DNA from: Sphingobacteriales bacterium
Lineage (GTDB): Bacteria; Bacteroidota; Bacteroidia; Chitinophagales; LD1
Reading direction: 5' to 3'
DNA length: 64,000 bases
Assembly (NCBI GenBank): GCA_018262795.1
Contig: JADFDM010000008.1
Span: forward strand, 62,001 to 126,000
In this document: positions 8,309 to 16,569 of the stretch, one piece after another
Position numbering within the stretch: position 1 is the first letter of the stretch
How the letters are laid out: each line of letters starts with the position of its first letter
Made by a program: the position numbers and the translations under genes
Notes under the pieces: generated by a model
What the model was told of the DNA's origin: nothing
Seen by the model: only the letters and a program-made list of their open reading frames with translations
Database searches by the model: none

Positions 8309-11125
8309 CTATTTCTTCACCAACCTAAACACTTTCGTTTGCGCGCTATTGCTGATGCGAAGAATATAAATACCCTTTGTTAGCGAGGAAGTGTTCACAC
8401 TTGTTTCCGCATTATCGGCCTCCGTTATCAGAATCAGGCGACCCAAGGCATCTGTCAATTCGAGCTTTGCGCCTATCCATTCATCGCTTACTTGAATACG
8501 AATGGCATTTCCAGTCAAAGGATTTGGGAACACTTCAACGAATGAATTCCCTAAATCTATCATCCCGTTCACTATCTCATTCTGCACGTGAACACTGGTA
8601 ATTGAAGAGCAGCCATGCCCATCGGTTACGCTGATCGTGTAGCTTCCTGCACTGAGGCCGGTAGCTGTTTGGGTGCTTTGGTGTTGTGGGTCGTTCCATG
8701 AAAAAGTATAGGGAGCCACTCCTCCGTTTACATGGACGGTAGCGCTGCCCACTCCGCTGTTGTCGGTATCGCTCACCGCCACGGTGTTCAAGGCCACAGG
8801 GCTATACACCTGCACCGATAAGTTTTGTTTCAGTGTATCATATCCAAAAGTATTTCCGGCAATCAAAGTCACATCATAATAGCCGGGGGTGGAATAAGTA
8901 ACGCTTGGATTGGGGTCGGTGGAAGTAGCGGGAATTCCTCCGGGGAAACTCCACTTAATAGTAGCCGGTGAGCAAGAACTTCCGTTGGTAAAGTTGACCG
9001 TGAGTCCGGGACAAATGCTCTGCACATCCTGCGCAAACTGCGCCACAATTCCTTGCACAGTCATATAACTACTCTGTGTAGTAGAGTTGTTGCCCACTCC
9101 ATTGCCCACTGTAAGCAATACCGCATAAGTGCCCGGTGCGCTATAAGTAACCGTTGGGTTTTGACTGGTAGAAGTTCCGGGGGTTCCTCCGGGGAAAGTC
9201 CAGTTCCACGAATTAGGAGAATTAGAGGACAGGTCATTATAAGTAACCGCTTGCCCGGCACATACCGTTTTGGTATCGGAACCAAAATTAGCTACGGGTG
9301 GTTGTGAACTATTAGCCGTAGAATCTAACACGCGGAACAAATCCAGACCGGCTTCTACCAAATGACCCGGTGAAGCATCGAAGGCGCGAAACTTGATGGT
9401 AACGTTACTGCCGGGGTTGGCAAAATAATTTTTGACGCGGTAGCTTTTGTAAGTCCACACATTCGCGTTAGCGGTAGCGCCAATAGCATCAATGTCTATG
9501 CTTTGAGTTCCGTTTACCAAAGTCACTATCAGCGAATCATTGGGGCTACCGCTTCCACCACCATTATAAAACCAGCGGTAGTAACGAATCACCGGATCGG
9601 CATAAGAAGTCAAATCCATTGCTGGTGAAGTGAGCGTAGTAGTTCCTCCATCAATATCATCATCACCGGCACCCCCGCCACCGTTGCCCGTTACATAGCA
9701 GGTGTTGCCATAATCGCCTGTTACATCTAAGCCGGGGTTGCAATTGTAAGTAGTGCCTCCGGTGGTATAAGTAGTGCCCTGTGGCACTCCACGAGTCCAC
9801 TTTCCGGTGGTGGCATCTCCCGTTTCCGTCCATCCAAAACTGAAAATGTAATCATCGTAATAGCCGGTTTGGAGGGCAATGGTAATTGGTGGGGTGCTTA
9901 TATTAAACGCCTGTGAAGATATGGAGTTAGTCACGTAGCCCCACTTGCCGGCATACAAAGTATAATTATCCTGTTGCAAGTTGGCGATCGTAAAATAACC
10001 ATTGGCATCGGTGGTGGGAGTGTAATCAGCCGGGCCATCCATAAGTACTTTGGCGTTGGCGATTCCCTGATTCGTGGCAGCATCTATCACTCTTCCGGTG
10101 TATGAAAAAGTAAAAGGAATGCTGCATACGTTGGAAGAAGTAAGAGAACTTCTGCGCGGGCTGGCATTCATCACCGTCATCATGCGGGTTTTCTGGTCAT
10201 TGGTAAAAATATCCATGCAGCCATCATCGGTATAGTCCATGTAGTTATCTATCATGTCGGTAGTGCCGCAAGTAACTTGCCCGGTAGGGCAGCCATAGTT
10301 GGCATCGCTGGAAGTTGGCGTATCGTTGCAGTAATCGTTTCCGCAATTTTGATCGCCCCAGATATGGCGCAAGCCAAAGTAGTGCCCCAATTCATGCGTC
10401 AGCGTTCTGCCTTTATTGTAAGGCGAAGCCACATTCCCCACTCGACCACAAGCGTTGTAGCGAATCACCACTCCATCGGTATTGGCAGAGCCACCGTTAT
10501 TGTTCAATCCCTGCAAACCCGAACTGCTGGGAAACTGCGCATAGCCCAGCAGAGAGGATGAGCTGCCCCCGAAGTTCACCGTCCACACATTGCAGTATCG
10601 CTCCGGGTCCCAAATGGTTTGAGGCTTTAAGGTGGCATCGCAATCCGATTGTTGCCAACTACTTTGCCCCATGTTTACGCGGTCAATGCCGGGTTCGGGC
10701 AACACATTTCCATTGGGGTCCACCACTGCGGGGCAAAATTCAATCTCACAGTCGGCTCCTACGGGATTGGTGTTGTACCCCGCTGTTCCGAACGCTTTGC
10801 GGTAGTCTTCATTCAATACCTCTATCTGACTGTTTACCTGAGCTTGTGAAATGTTTTCACCGGAGCCTACTGCATCGCCATTATGAATAACGTGGAAAAT
10901 AATAGGAATAGTAATCACACTGCGAGAACCTGATAAAGATGGAGGAGATGCTTTGTATTGAATGATTTTTGCTTGCAGCCAGTTTTCAAAGTCTGCCAAT
11001 GATTCAAGCCCTTTGGCGGCTCGCAAGGCAGAGTCGGCTTGCATGGTGGCGCAGCGGTCGGGATGCTGTGCCGATAAATGAACGATTGCAAAGAGCAGAA
11101 AATAAACTGCCGCAAATTTCTTCAT
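8309..11125 (-). CDS. Secreted M43 (pappalysin-like) zinc metalloprotease with PKD domains and T9SS type A signal
   Basis: A 938-residue secreted protease. It has a signal peptide of about 19 residues (ends LSA), a propeptide-like region, and the zinc-binding sequence HELGHYFGLRH (H244, E245, H248, G251, H254) with the Met-turn DNYMDY downstream, as in the M43 family. Next come a carboxypeptidase-regulatory-like domain (TGRVIDAATNQGIANAKV), a jelly-roll-like segment, two PKD domains (SWNWTFPGG, TIKWSFPGG), one SprB-like repeat and a Por-type sorting domain (FPNPLTGN ... YILRISN). It should be exported by T9SS and degrade extracellular protein. A 7-of-8 match to the -7 element (TATATTCG, 11147-11154, minus) lies 21 bases upstream of the ATG. 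It is monocistronic. Confidence 0.92.
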   Translation of the reverse strand: MKKFAAVYFLLFAIVHLSAQHPDRCATMQADSALRAAKGLESLADFENWLQAKIIQYKASPPSLSGSRSVITIPIIFHVIHNGDAVGSGENISQAQVNSQIEVLNEDYRKAFGTAGYNTNPVGADCEIEFCPAVVDPNGNVLPEPGIDRVNMGQSSWQQSDCDATLKPQTIWDPERYCNVWTVNFGGSSSSLLGYAQFPSSSGLQGLNNNGGSANTDGVVIRYNACGRVGNVASPYNKGRTLTHELGHYFGLRHIWGDQNCGNDYCNDTPTSSDANYGCPTGQVTCGTTDMIDNYMDYTDDGCMDIFTNDQKTRMMTVMNASPRRSSLTSSNVCSIPFTFSYTGRVIDAATNQGIANAKVLMDGPADYTPTTDANGYFTIANLQQDNYTLYAGKWGYVTNSISSQAFNISTPPITIALQTGYYDDYIFSFGWTETGDATTGKWTRGVPQGTTYTTGGTTYNCNPGLDVTGDYGNTCYVTGNGGGGAGDDDIDGGTTTLTSPAMDLTSYADPVIRYYRWFYNGGGSGSPNDSLIVTLVNGTQSIDIDAIGATANANVWTYKSYRVKNYFANPGSNVTIKFRAFDASPGHLVEAGLDLFRVLDSTANSSQPPVANFGSDTKTVCAGQAVTYNDLSSNSPNSWNWTFPGGTPGTSTSQNPTVTYSAPGTYAVLLTVGNGVGNNSTTQSSYMTVQGIVAQFAQDVQSICPGLTVNFTNGSSCSPATIKWSFPGGIPATSTDPNPSVTYSTPGYYDVTLIAGNTFGYDTLKQNLSVQVYSPVALNTVAVSDTDNSGVGSATVHVNGGVAPYTFSWNDPQHQSTQTATGLSAGSYTISVTDGHGCSSITSVHVQNEIVNGMIDLGNSFVEVFPNPLTGNAIRIQVSDEWIGAKLELTDALGRLILITEADNAETSVNTSSLTKGIYILRISNSAQTKVFRLVKK

Positions 11126-11350
11126 GGTATTCTTAAATTAAGCGGACGAATATAAATGATGCAGCTAAATGCCTGTTATGAGAAAAACTTATCGTACCAT
11201 CCCTCCAATAAGTTCCTATTTCTTCGTTTTCGGCATTCTACTATTTCTCGCTTACAGGAATTAGTAATAAAAGGAGAAACCGATTTGCTCTCAATGACTA
11301 CCTCACAGCAAGTTGCTATCAAAGCAACAGCTTTCGGTTTCTGCCAATAA

Positions 11351-11377
11351 AAAAAGCCGTCTGTTGGACGGCTTTTT
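11351..11377 (-). terminator. Intrinsic terminator of the small lipoprotein gene
   Basis: A perfect 11-bp stem, AAAAAGCCGTC (11351-11361) with GACGGCTTTTT (11367-11377), and a 5-base loop. T-runs are present in both directions. It lies 21 bases past the stop of the minus-strand lipoprotein gene. Confidence 0.9.
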
Positions 11378-11398
11378 ATATTTAGAAGGCTTATGAGT

Positions 11399-11605
11399 TT
11401 ATTCAACGATCCAAGTACCACCGTTTGCATGGCAATTTGTTTCGGCTTCTTTGTAATCATCCACTCCTAAAGCACTAAGTGTGGCTTTTTTACAAACAGC
11501 GGATCCGTTTTGGCCACTTGCATCTCTACAGTAACCGCATTTTTTACATGAGTTGGCACTTAGTAGAAGGCCACATGCCATCAGAGCGAAAAATAATTTT
11601 GTCAT
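11399..11605 (-). CDS. Small cysteine-rich lipoprotein, uncharacterised
   Basis: A 68-residue protein with a lipoprotein signal: a basic start, a hydrophobic core and a lipobox-like LSANSC with the lipidated Cys at 20. The mature part is about 48 residues and has four further cysteines (C23, C26, C38, C58); the KKCGYC cluster sits next to the lipid anchor. These could form disulfides or hold a metal. I do not recognise a family function. It has its own -7 promoter element upstream and a strong terminator downstream, so it is a stand-alone unit. Confidence 0.8.
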   Translation of the reverse strand: MTKLFFALMACGLLLSANSCKKCGYCRDASGQNGSAVCKKATLSALGVDDYKEAETNCHANGGTWIVE

Positions 11606-11636
11606 GATTTAACTGTTTTTATGTTTTAGAATTGGC

Positions 11637-11644
11637 CAAACATA
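11637..11644 (-). promoter_or_regulatory. -7 promoter element for the lipoprotein gene
   Basis: Read on the minus strand, TATGTTTG is an exact match to TAnnTTTG and lies 31 bases before the ATG. No clear -33 TTTG at the standard spacing. Confidence 0.5.
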
Positions 11645-11744
11645 ATAATTCCGTTCCAAAAAAGTAAGAATAGAGTAAGAATCATTCTGTTTTGGTCTTA
11701 CCGAGAATAAACAGTTGTTGCGATAACCCCTTACAAAGTCAAAA

Positions 11745-11829
11745 CTCTCTCTTTTCCTCATTTCTCCCACTCTCTCACTCTCTCTCTCTCTCTTTCATTT
11801 CCCCCTCTCTAATTTTCTATTTTCCTCCC
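11745..11829 (+). repeat. 85-base polypyrimidine tract with (CT)8
   Basis: From 11745 to the base before the trmN6 ATG the plus strand contains no G and only seven A; the rest is C and T, with eight uninterrupted CT units at 11778-11793. It forms the entire leader of trmN6. Such a tract can adopt triplex structure or vary in length by slippage. Confidence 0.85.
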
Positions 11830-12537
11830 ATGAAATCATCTTTCTTTCGATTTAAGGAGTTTTCGGTGGCGCAAGATAAATGCGCCATGAAGGTTCACAC
11901 CGATGGGGTGTTGCTGGGGGCATGGGCAGCTATTTCAGCATCTAAACTCATACTCGATATTGGCACCGGCACGGGGGTCATAGCTTTGCAGTTAGCCCAA
12001 AGAAATGAGCAAGCTATGATTGACGCTATAGATATTGACGAAGCCGCTTGCGCACAAGCGTCCGAAAACTTTGCGCAAAGCAATTGGCATAGCCGACTGC
12101 GGGTAATGCACACTTCTTTGCAACAAATGCAGGAGGACAAAAAGTATGATGCGATGGTATCGAACCCACCCTATTTTATCAATGATTTGAAAGCAAATAG
12201 CCCCACTAAGAATGTGGCCAAGCACGGGGTGGCATTGAGCTATCAGGAATTGCTGATAGGAATAAACCGCTTGCTGACTGCCAGGGGCAAGGCATTTATT
12301 GCCATCCCGCAGTTTAATCTATCGGTGATAGCCAACATAGCCCGGCAGCAGCAACTGTATATTACCCAACGAGCAGAAGTGATTGCGGTATCGGGTAAGT
12401 CTCCTTATCTGGCTTTGGTGCAGTTAGAAAGAACGGAGAAGGAAGTACCGGTGTCGGTGATTCAAATACAGGATGAGCAAGGCAACTATACCCCGCAGTA
12501 TAAGCAACTGACGAAAGATTTCTACTTGAAATTTTAA
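11830..12537 (+). CDS. trmN6: tRNA1(Val) (adenine-37-N6)-methyltransferase
   Basis: A 235-residue SAM-dependent methyltransferase of the YfiC/TrmN6 type, which modifies A37 next to the anticodon of tRNA-Val. It has the SAM-binding motif DIGTGTGVIALQLA near residues 45-60 and the amino-methyltransferase signature NPPYF with N112. The N-terminal FRFKEFSVAQDKCAMKVHTDGVLLGAW is typical of TrmN6. I chose the ATG before MKSSFFRF; longer frames would translate the polypyrimidine tract, giving a Ser/Leu/Pro-rich tail not seen in the family. It is monocistronic. No ribosome binding site is visible, as expected in this phylum. Confidence 0.9.
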   Translation: MKSSFFRFKEFSVAQDKCAMKVHTDGVLLGAWAAISASKLILDIGTGTGVIALQLAQRNEQAMIDAIDIDEAACAQASENFAQSNWHSRLRVMHTSLQQMQEDKKYDAMVSNPPYFINDLKANSPTKNVAKHGVALSYQELLIGINRLLTARGKAFIAIPQFNLSVIANIARQQQLYITQRAEVIAVSGKSPYLALVQLERTEKEVPVSVIQIQDEQGNYTPQYKQLTKDFYLKF

Positions 12538-12963
12538 ACCGATGAGAGAGTATTTCTTCCTATTATTCCCGCGGCTTGGTTTTTACCTTGTTTAAAGAAG
12601 GCTTAGTCGGCAAAGGTTTTCCTTTCGATTGCAAAACGCTTCAATCACCCATCATTTCTGCCGTTCTATACCTAAACGCTTCTCGCAAACCATTTAAAAT
12701 CAATTAATTAGGACTACTTATTTTCGGAGTTTTGGGCCGGTTGGCTTAACTGTGTCAAAAACCAATTTGAAATAGCCGGAAAGAAAAAAGTTTCAGCGGC
12801 ACTTCATCAAAAGCTTAGCCATCCATTCACTGATTCGGAAAATCCTTTTACCTCCTTAAAAGATTACCCGGCCAATGCGGTAAGCCAAGAAAAACTCCCC
12901 GGTAAAGTCCCTATCCTTTTTTATGCTTTCCCCTGCCGATATTTTTTTATCCGCAACATTCTC
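12538..12963. other. Intergenic spacer, no gene seen
   Basis: About 430 bases between trmN6 and the acyltransferase gene. No frame on either strand has recognisable content, and the longest are short and interrupted. No strong hairpin with a T-run was found. The only regulatory signal I can support is the -7 element at its right edge. Confidence 0.5.
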
Positions 12964-12971
12964 TAAGTTTG
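12964..12971 (+). promoter_or_regulatory. -7 promoter element, near-leaderless, for the acyltransferase operon
   Basis: TAAGTTTG is an exact TAnnTTTG match ending only 7 bases before the ATG at 12979. With initiation about 4 bases past the element, the mRNA leader would be only a few bases long. Confidence 0.5.
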
Positions 12972-12978
12972 ATAAACC

Positions 12979-14670
12979 ATGACGGGAAGAAACTATCAGT
13001 CGCACGACTATCCTCTGCCTTATGTGATAGAGGATATTCACCAGTGGCCTATCTATAAACTCAGCGAAGATGAAACTGCTTTTGTAGCAGAAGTGAAAGC
13101 AGAGAGCCGCGAAAAATTAAAGAGCCGCTTTGCGACCGATAAGGAGTTGCGCGAAGAAATTGCACGGGTGCTTTACTTAGAGCGCATCCGGCTGGCAGAA
13201 AAACCCTGGAAGGCCGACCCCAAGGATGAATATCAATTTTGGAACGGCATTAAAAGCAAATACCTGAAACTCGCTCAAGTAAATGACAGGCCGGAAGGAT
13301 TGAGCGAAGATGAGTTGCTGGATGAAATATTGGATCGCTATCTGAATGAGATTGTAGGCAATTTTGATGTGCGGGCTTTTGGTTTTGCACGCGCCATTCT
13401 TCCACAGTTTTTTGGGCGAATTTTTGCAGCCGCTCCCGGCAAGTGGTTCAAAACCATTGGCGGAAACGTAAAAACGCTGCATGAAAAAATTCCTATCACG
13501 GGCGATATTGATAAGATACGTCACTTAGCCACCAAGGGAACCATTGTAGTAGTGCCTACCCACTTCAGCAATATGGATTCTATCATGATTGGGTGGCTGC
13601 TCAACGAACTTGGCTTACCGGCATTTACCTACGGAGCGGGGTTAAACCTGTTTGGCATCGGTATGCTTTCCTTTTTTATGAGTCGGCTCGGTGCGTATAA
13701 AGTAGATCGCAGAAAAAAGAACAGTTTTTATTTAGAGGCCTTAAAAAATTACTCCACCATTGCCCTGCAACGCGGGGCACACAGCATCTTTTTTCCCGGA
13801 GGCACTCGCTCGCGGTCGGGGGCCTTAGAAACAAAACTGAAATTGGGTTTGCTGGGCACGGCTGTCGAAGCGCAGAAACTGCACTTTCGCAATTATCCCG
13901 AAGAGTTGGCTCCGCGCATTTACGTGGTTCCGTGTATTATCAATTATCACTTTGTGCTCGAAGCCGAAGGTTTGATCAATGATTACCTAAAAGAAACGGG
14001 CAAGGAGAAATTTCTTCGCGAAAATGATGAATACTCTACCTCTGTGAAGCTCGTTCGCTTTATGCTGAAATTTCTTTCTGCTTCTTCGTCCCTCTCGGTT
14101 TCGTTTGGCGATGTGATGGATGTGGTAGGCAATAAGGTAGATGAAGAAGGCAACAGCTTTAACCATCTGGGGCAAAAGATTGATGTGAAGCGCTACTTTG
14201 TCACCAATGGAGAATTGAAAGATGATGAGCAGCGCGATGGTGAATACACGCACATATTAGGAGAGAGAATTGTAGAGAATTATCACCGCTATAATGTGGT
14301 GCTCACCAGTCAGTTGGTTTGCTTCACGGTATTTGAAATGTTGAAGAAAAAATATGCCGATGTAGATATTTTTTCGCTGCTGCGCACTCCGGTCGAAGAT
14401 ATTTCATTGCCCTATGACGAAGTGGTGCAAACCATATCGAGAGTAAAAGAGAAACTGAAACTGATGTATGATGAAGGGGAGGTGCTCATATCCCCTGAAT
14501 TGCGGTGGAACGTGGATAAGATTATTGACCACGGCATGAAGAACATTAACTTATATCACACCACTTCTCCGCTACTCAAAAACGGAGATACCATGGGCAC
14601 TGAAAATCTGAAGTTGTTGTATTACTATCACAACCGCTTGCAAGGTTACGGCTTAGAAAAGGAGATATGA
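12979..14670 (+). CDS. Glycerol-3-phosphate acyltransferase-like protein (PlsB-type)
   Basis: A 563-residue membrane-associated acyltransferase expected to put the first acyl chain on glycerol-3-phosphate. The catalytic HxxxxD motif is THFSNMD (H195, D200), and the glycerol-phosphate-binding motif is FPGGTRSRSG (272-281) with GG where PlsC enzymes have EG, as in PlsB-like enzymes. Length and the large N- and C-terminal helical regions also fit PlsB better than PlsC. Its stop overlaps the gpsA start by four bases (ATGA), so the enzyme that makes glycerol-3-phosphate is co-translated with the one that should use it, which supports the substrate call. Confidence 0.85.
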   Translation: MTGRNYQSHDYPLPYVIEDIHQWPIYKLSEDETAFVAEVKAESREKLKSRFATDKELREEIARVLYLERIRLAEKPWKADPKDEYQFWNGIKSKYLKLAQVNDRPEGLSEDELLDEILDRYLNEIVGNFDVRAFGFARAILPQFFGRIFAAAPGKWFKTIGGNVKTLHEKIPITGDIDKIRHLATKGTIVVVPTHFSNMDSIMIGWLLNELGLPAFTYGAGLNLFGIGMLSFFMSRLGAYKVDRRKKNSFYLEALKNYSTIALQRGAHSIFFPGGTRSRSGALETKLKLGLLGTAVEAQKLHFRNYPEELAPRIYVVPCIINYHFVLEAEGLINDYLKETGKEKFLRENDEYSTSVKLVRFMLKFLSASSSLSVSFGDVMDVVGNKVDEEGNSFNHLGQKIDVKRYFVTNGELKDDEQRDGEYTHILGERIVENYHRYNVVLTSQLVCFTVFEMLKKKYADVDIFSLLRTPVEDISLPYDEVVQTISRVKEKLKLMYDEGEVLISPELRWNVDKIIDHGMKNINLYHTTSPLLKNGDTMGTENLKLLYYYHNRLQGYGLEKEI

Positions 14671-15710
14671 ACGAAGGAAAAACAGTAGGAGTCATTGGGG
14701 CGGGAAGTTTTGGAGCCGCCATTTCAAACCTTTTGGGCGAAAACCAAAAGGTGTTGTTGTATGACCGAAAGAAAGAGGCGGTAGATGCCATGAACCGAGA
14801 CCGTAAACTAAAAGGCTATGCCTTACACCCCAACGTAACTGCCACCAACTCTATCGAAGAAATCACCTCCAACTGCTATCTCATATTTCCGGTGGTTCCC
14901 TCGCAGTCGTTTAAAGAAATGATCATTGATTTCTCACCATTTCTACGACCCGACCATTTGATGATTCACGCCACCAAGGGATTGCACTGCGATTTTGATC
15001 TGGACACAGCCGACCCCAAAGACCTAAAGTTGAAGGATATTAAAACCATGAGCGAACTCATTCTTCAAGAAACGGGAATTGTGCGCGTGGGCTGCATGGC
15101 GGGACCTAATTTGGCAGCAGAAATTATGGATAAGCAACCGGCTGCCACCGTGATTGCCAGTCGCTTTGACGAGGTCGTGCGCGAAGGGCAAGCGGCTTTG
15201 CGCAGCGAGCGGTTTCAGGTGTATGGCAACCGCGATATACTGGGTATTGAACTCGCAGGCGTGCTGAAAAACTATGTAGCGATTGCTTCGGGTGCTTTGA
15301 ATGGTTTGGGCTATGGCGAAAACACAAAGGCACTTCTGATTACCCGCGGCATGGCAGAGATGGTTTATATCGGAAAATCATTAGGAGCCGACAAGCGCTC
15401 CTTTCTTGGCATTGCGGGTATTGGCGATTTAATTGCCACTTGTTCTTCGCCCAAGTCGAGAAACTTTACGGTGGGCTATCGCATTGCCAAAGGCGATGAT
15501 CTGAAAACTATTCTAAGTGAATTAGGAGAGGTGGCCGAAGGTATTCGCACGCTTAAAATAGGGAAGCTGATAGTAGAACATACCGGAGCGGTGGCTCCTT
15601 TGCTTCAAACCATCCACAAGGTACTTTTTGAAGGTTTAGAATTAGAGCGTGCCGTTAAATTACTGATGCGTTATTATGTAGATGCCGATGGGGAGTATTT
15701 GGATAATTAA
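14667..15710 (+). CDS. gpsA: NAD(P)H-dependent glycerol-3-phosphate dehydrogenase
   Basis: A 347-residue cytosolic enzyme reducing dihydroxyacetone phosphate to sn-glycerol-3-phosphate for phospholipid synthesis. The N-terminal Rossmann motif is GVIGAGSFGAA. The catalytic lysine is K201 in LKNYVAIASG, followed by the family block GLGYGENTKALLITRGMAEM. Length is normal for GpsA. The gene overlaps the acyltransferase by four bases, so the two form one operon. There is only a 16-base gap to the convergent LytTR regulator gene and no obvious terminator. Confidence 0.95.
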   Translation: MNEGKTVGVIGAGSFGAAISNLLGENQKVLLYDRKKEAVDAMNRDRKLKGYALHPNVTATNSIEEITSNCYLIFPVVPSQSFKEMIIDFSPFLRPDHLMIHATKGLHCDFDLDTADPKDLKLKDIKTMSELILQETGIVRVGCMAGPNLAAEIMDKQPAATVIASRFDEVVREGQAALRSERFQVYGNRDILGIELAGVLKNYVAIASGALNGLGYGENTKALLITRGMAEMVYIGKSLGADKRSFLGIAGIGDLIATCSSPKSRNFTVGYRIAKGDDLKTILSELGEVAEGIRTLKIGKLIVEHTGAVAPLLQTIHKVLFEGLELERAVKLLMRYYVDADGEYLDN

Positions 15711-15726
15711 TACGGAAAAGAAAACT

Positions 15727-16488
15727 TTACATAGAAGATCGGAGCCGCTCTAAAAATTCTTCTTTCTTACTTCTGCTGATACTTATTTGCGCGCCATCCT
15801 CCATTTCAGCATAGCCACCATCTGATCTCACAAAGCGAGCTACCTTATTCATGTTTACCAAATAAGAAGAATGCAGGCGCATAAATTGTGCCGAGGCCAA
15901 TGTTTCCTCAAATTCTTTCAGGGTTTTAGCTACCAGCAAATCTTTCTTTCCGGTTCGCTTTATTAGCGTGTAGTTTCTATCGGCCTTCAGGTATTCAATA
16001 TCTTCTAATAGCAATACCTCTATACTCTCATTGGTAGGCACGGCAATTTTTTTAATCGCAGGGTTCGACAGAAATTCCATATTCTTTATTACTTGCTGCA
16101 CCGTTCCCTTATCGGGTTTCGCGGCATTTAGTTTTTTAAACTTTGCTACAACTCTTTTCAACTCGGCCGGATCCACAGGCTTTAAAAGATAATCTAAGGC
16201 ACTGAACTTGAAAGCGCGAACGGCATAAGTGCTATGAGCCGTCACGAACACCACGCTACCTTCAAACTTCTTTGCTTTTAGAACAAAATCAAACCCTGTA
16301 ATTCTTGGCATTTCTATGTCGAGAAAAAGGAGATCCGGCTTTATTTTAACTAATTCAGTTAAAGCTATGCTGGGGTCTGAGAAGATGGCCACTACCTCCA
16401 CTTCGGGACAGAATTTTTTGAGTAAAAGTTCCAGCGTCTTTAACCCTGCGAGTTCATCGTCTAACAGAACGGCTCTTATCTTTTGCAT
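15727..16488 (-). CDS. LytTR-family response regulator
   Basis: A 253-residue two-component regulator. The receiver domain (1-120) has the acidic pair D10-D11, phospho-acceptor D57 in LFLDIEMP and the conserved Lys in LLKPVD. The C-terminal LytTR DNA-binding domain (about 150-250) includes IEYLKADRNYTLI and the late FMRLHSSYLVNMNKV block. It should bind a direct-repeat promoter site when phosphorylated by the kinase encoded immediately upstream. The 81-base gap between the two genes holds no obvious terminator, so co-transcription is likely. Confidence 0.93.
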   Translation of the reverse strand: MQKIRAVLLDDELAGLKTLELLLKKFCPEVEVVAIFSDPSIALTELVKIKPDLLFLDIEMPRITGFDFVLKAKKFEGSVVFVTAHSTYAVRAFKFSALDYLLKPVDPAELKRVVAKFKKLNAAKPDKGTVQQVIKNMEFLSNPAIKKIAVPTNESIEVLLLEDIEYLKADRNYTLIKRTGKKDLLVAKTLKEFEETLASAQFMRLHSSYLVNMNKVARFVRSDGGYAEMEDGAQISISRSKKEEFLERLRSSM

Positions 16489-16569
16489 CTTATAAAAGTT
16501 TAAATCCTAAGTTTAGAAATGTTGTTTCTGCTTCGCGTGGGAGGAGATAAATGATGCGCGGACGATCTG

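Noticed and set aside
10277-10890. Long plus-strand frames opposite the M43 protease gene (up to 191 residues)
   Set aside because: They lie wholly within the strongly supported minus-strand protease gene and have shadow-type composition.
11156-11460. Two opposite frames in the spacer before the lipoprotein gene
   Set aside because: They cross or end in the strong terminator at 11351-11377 and one overlaps the lipoprotein gene; no recognisable content.
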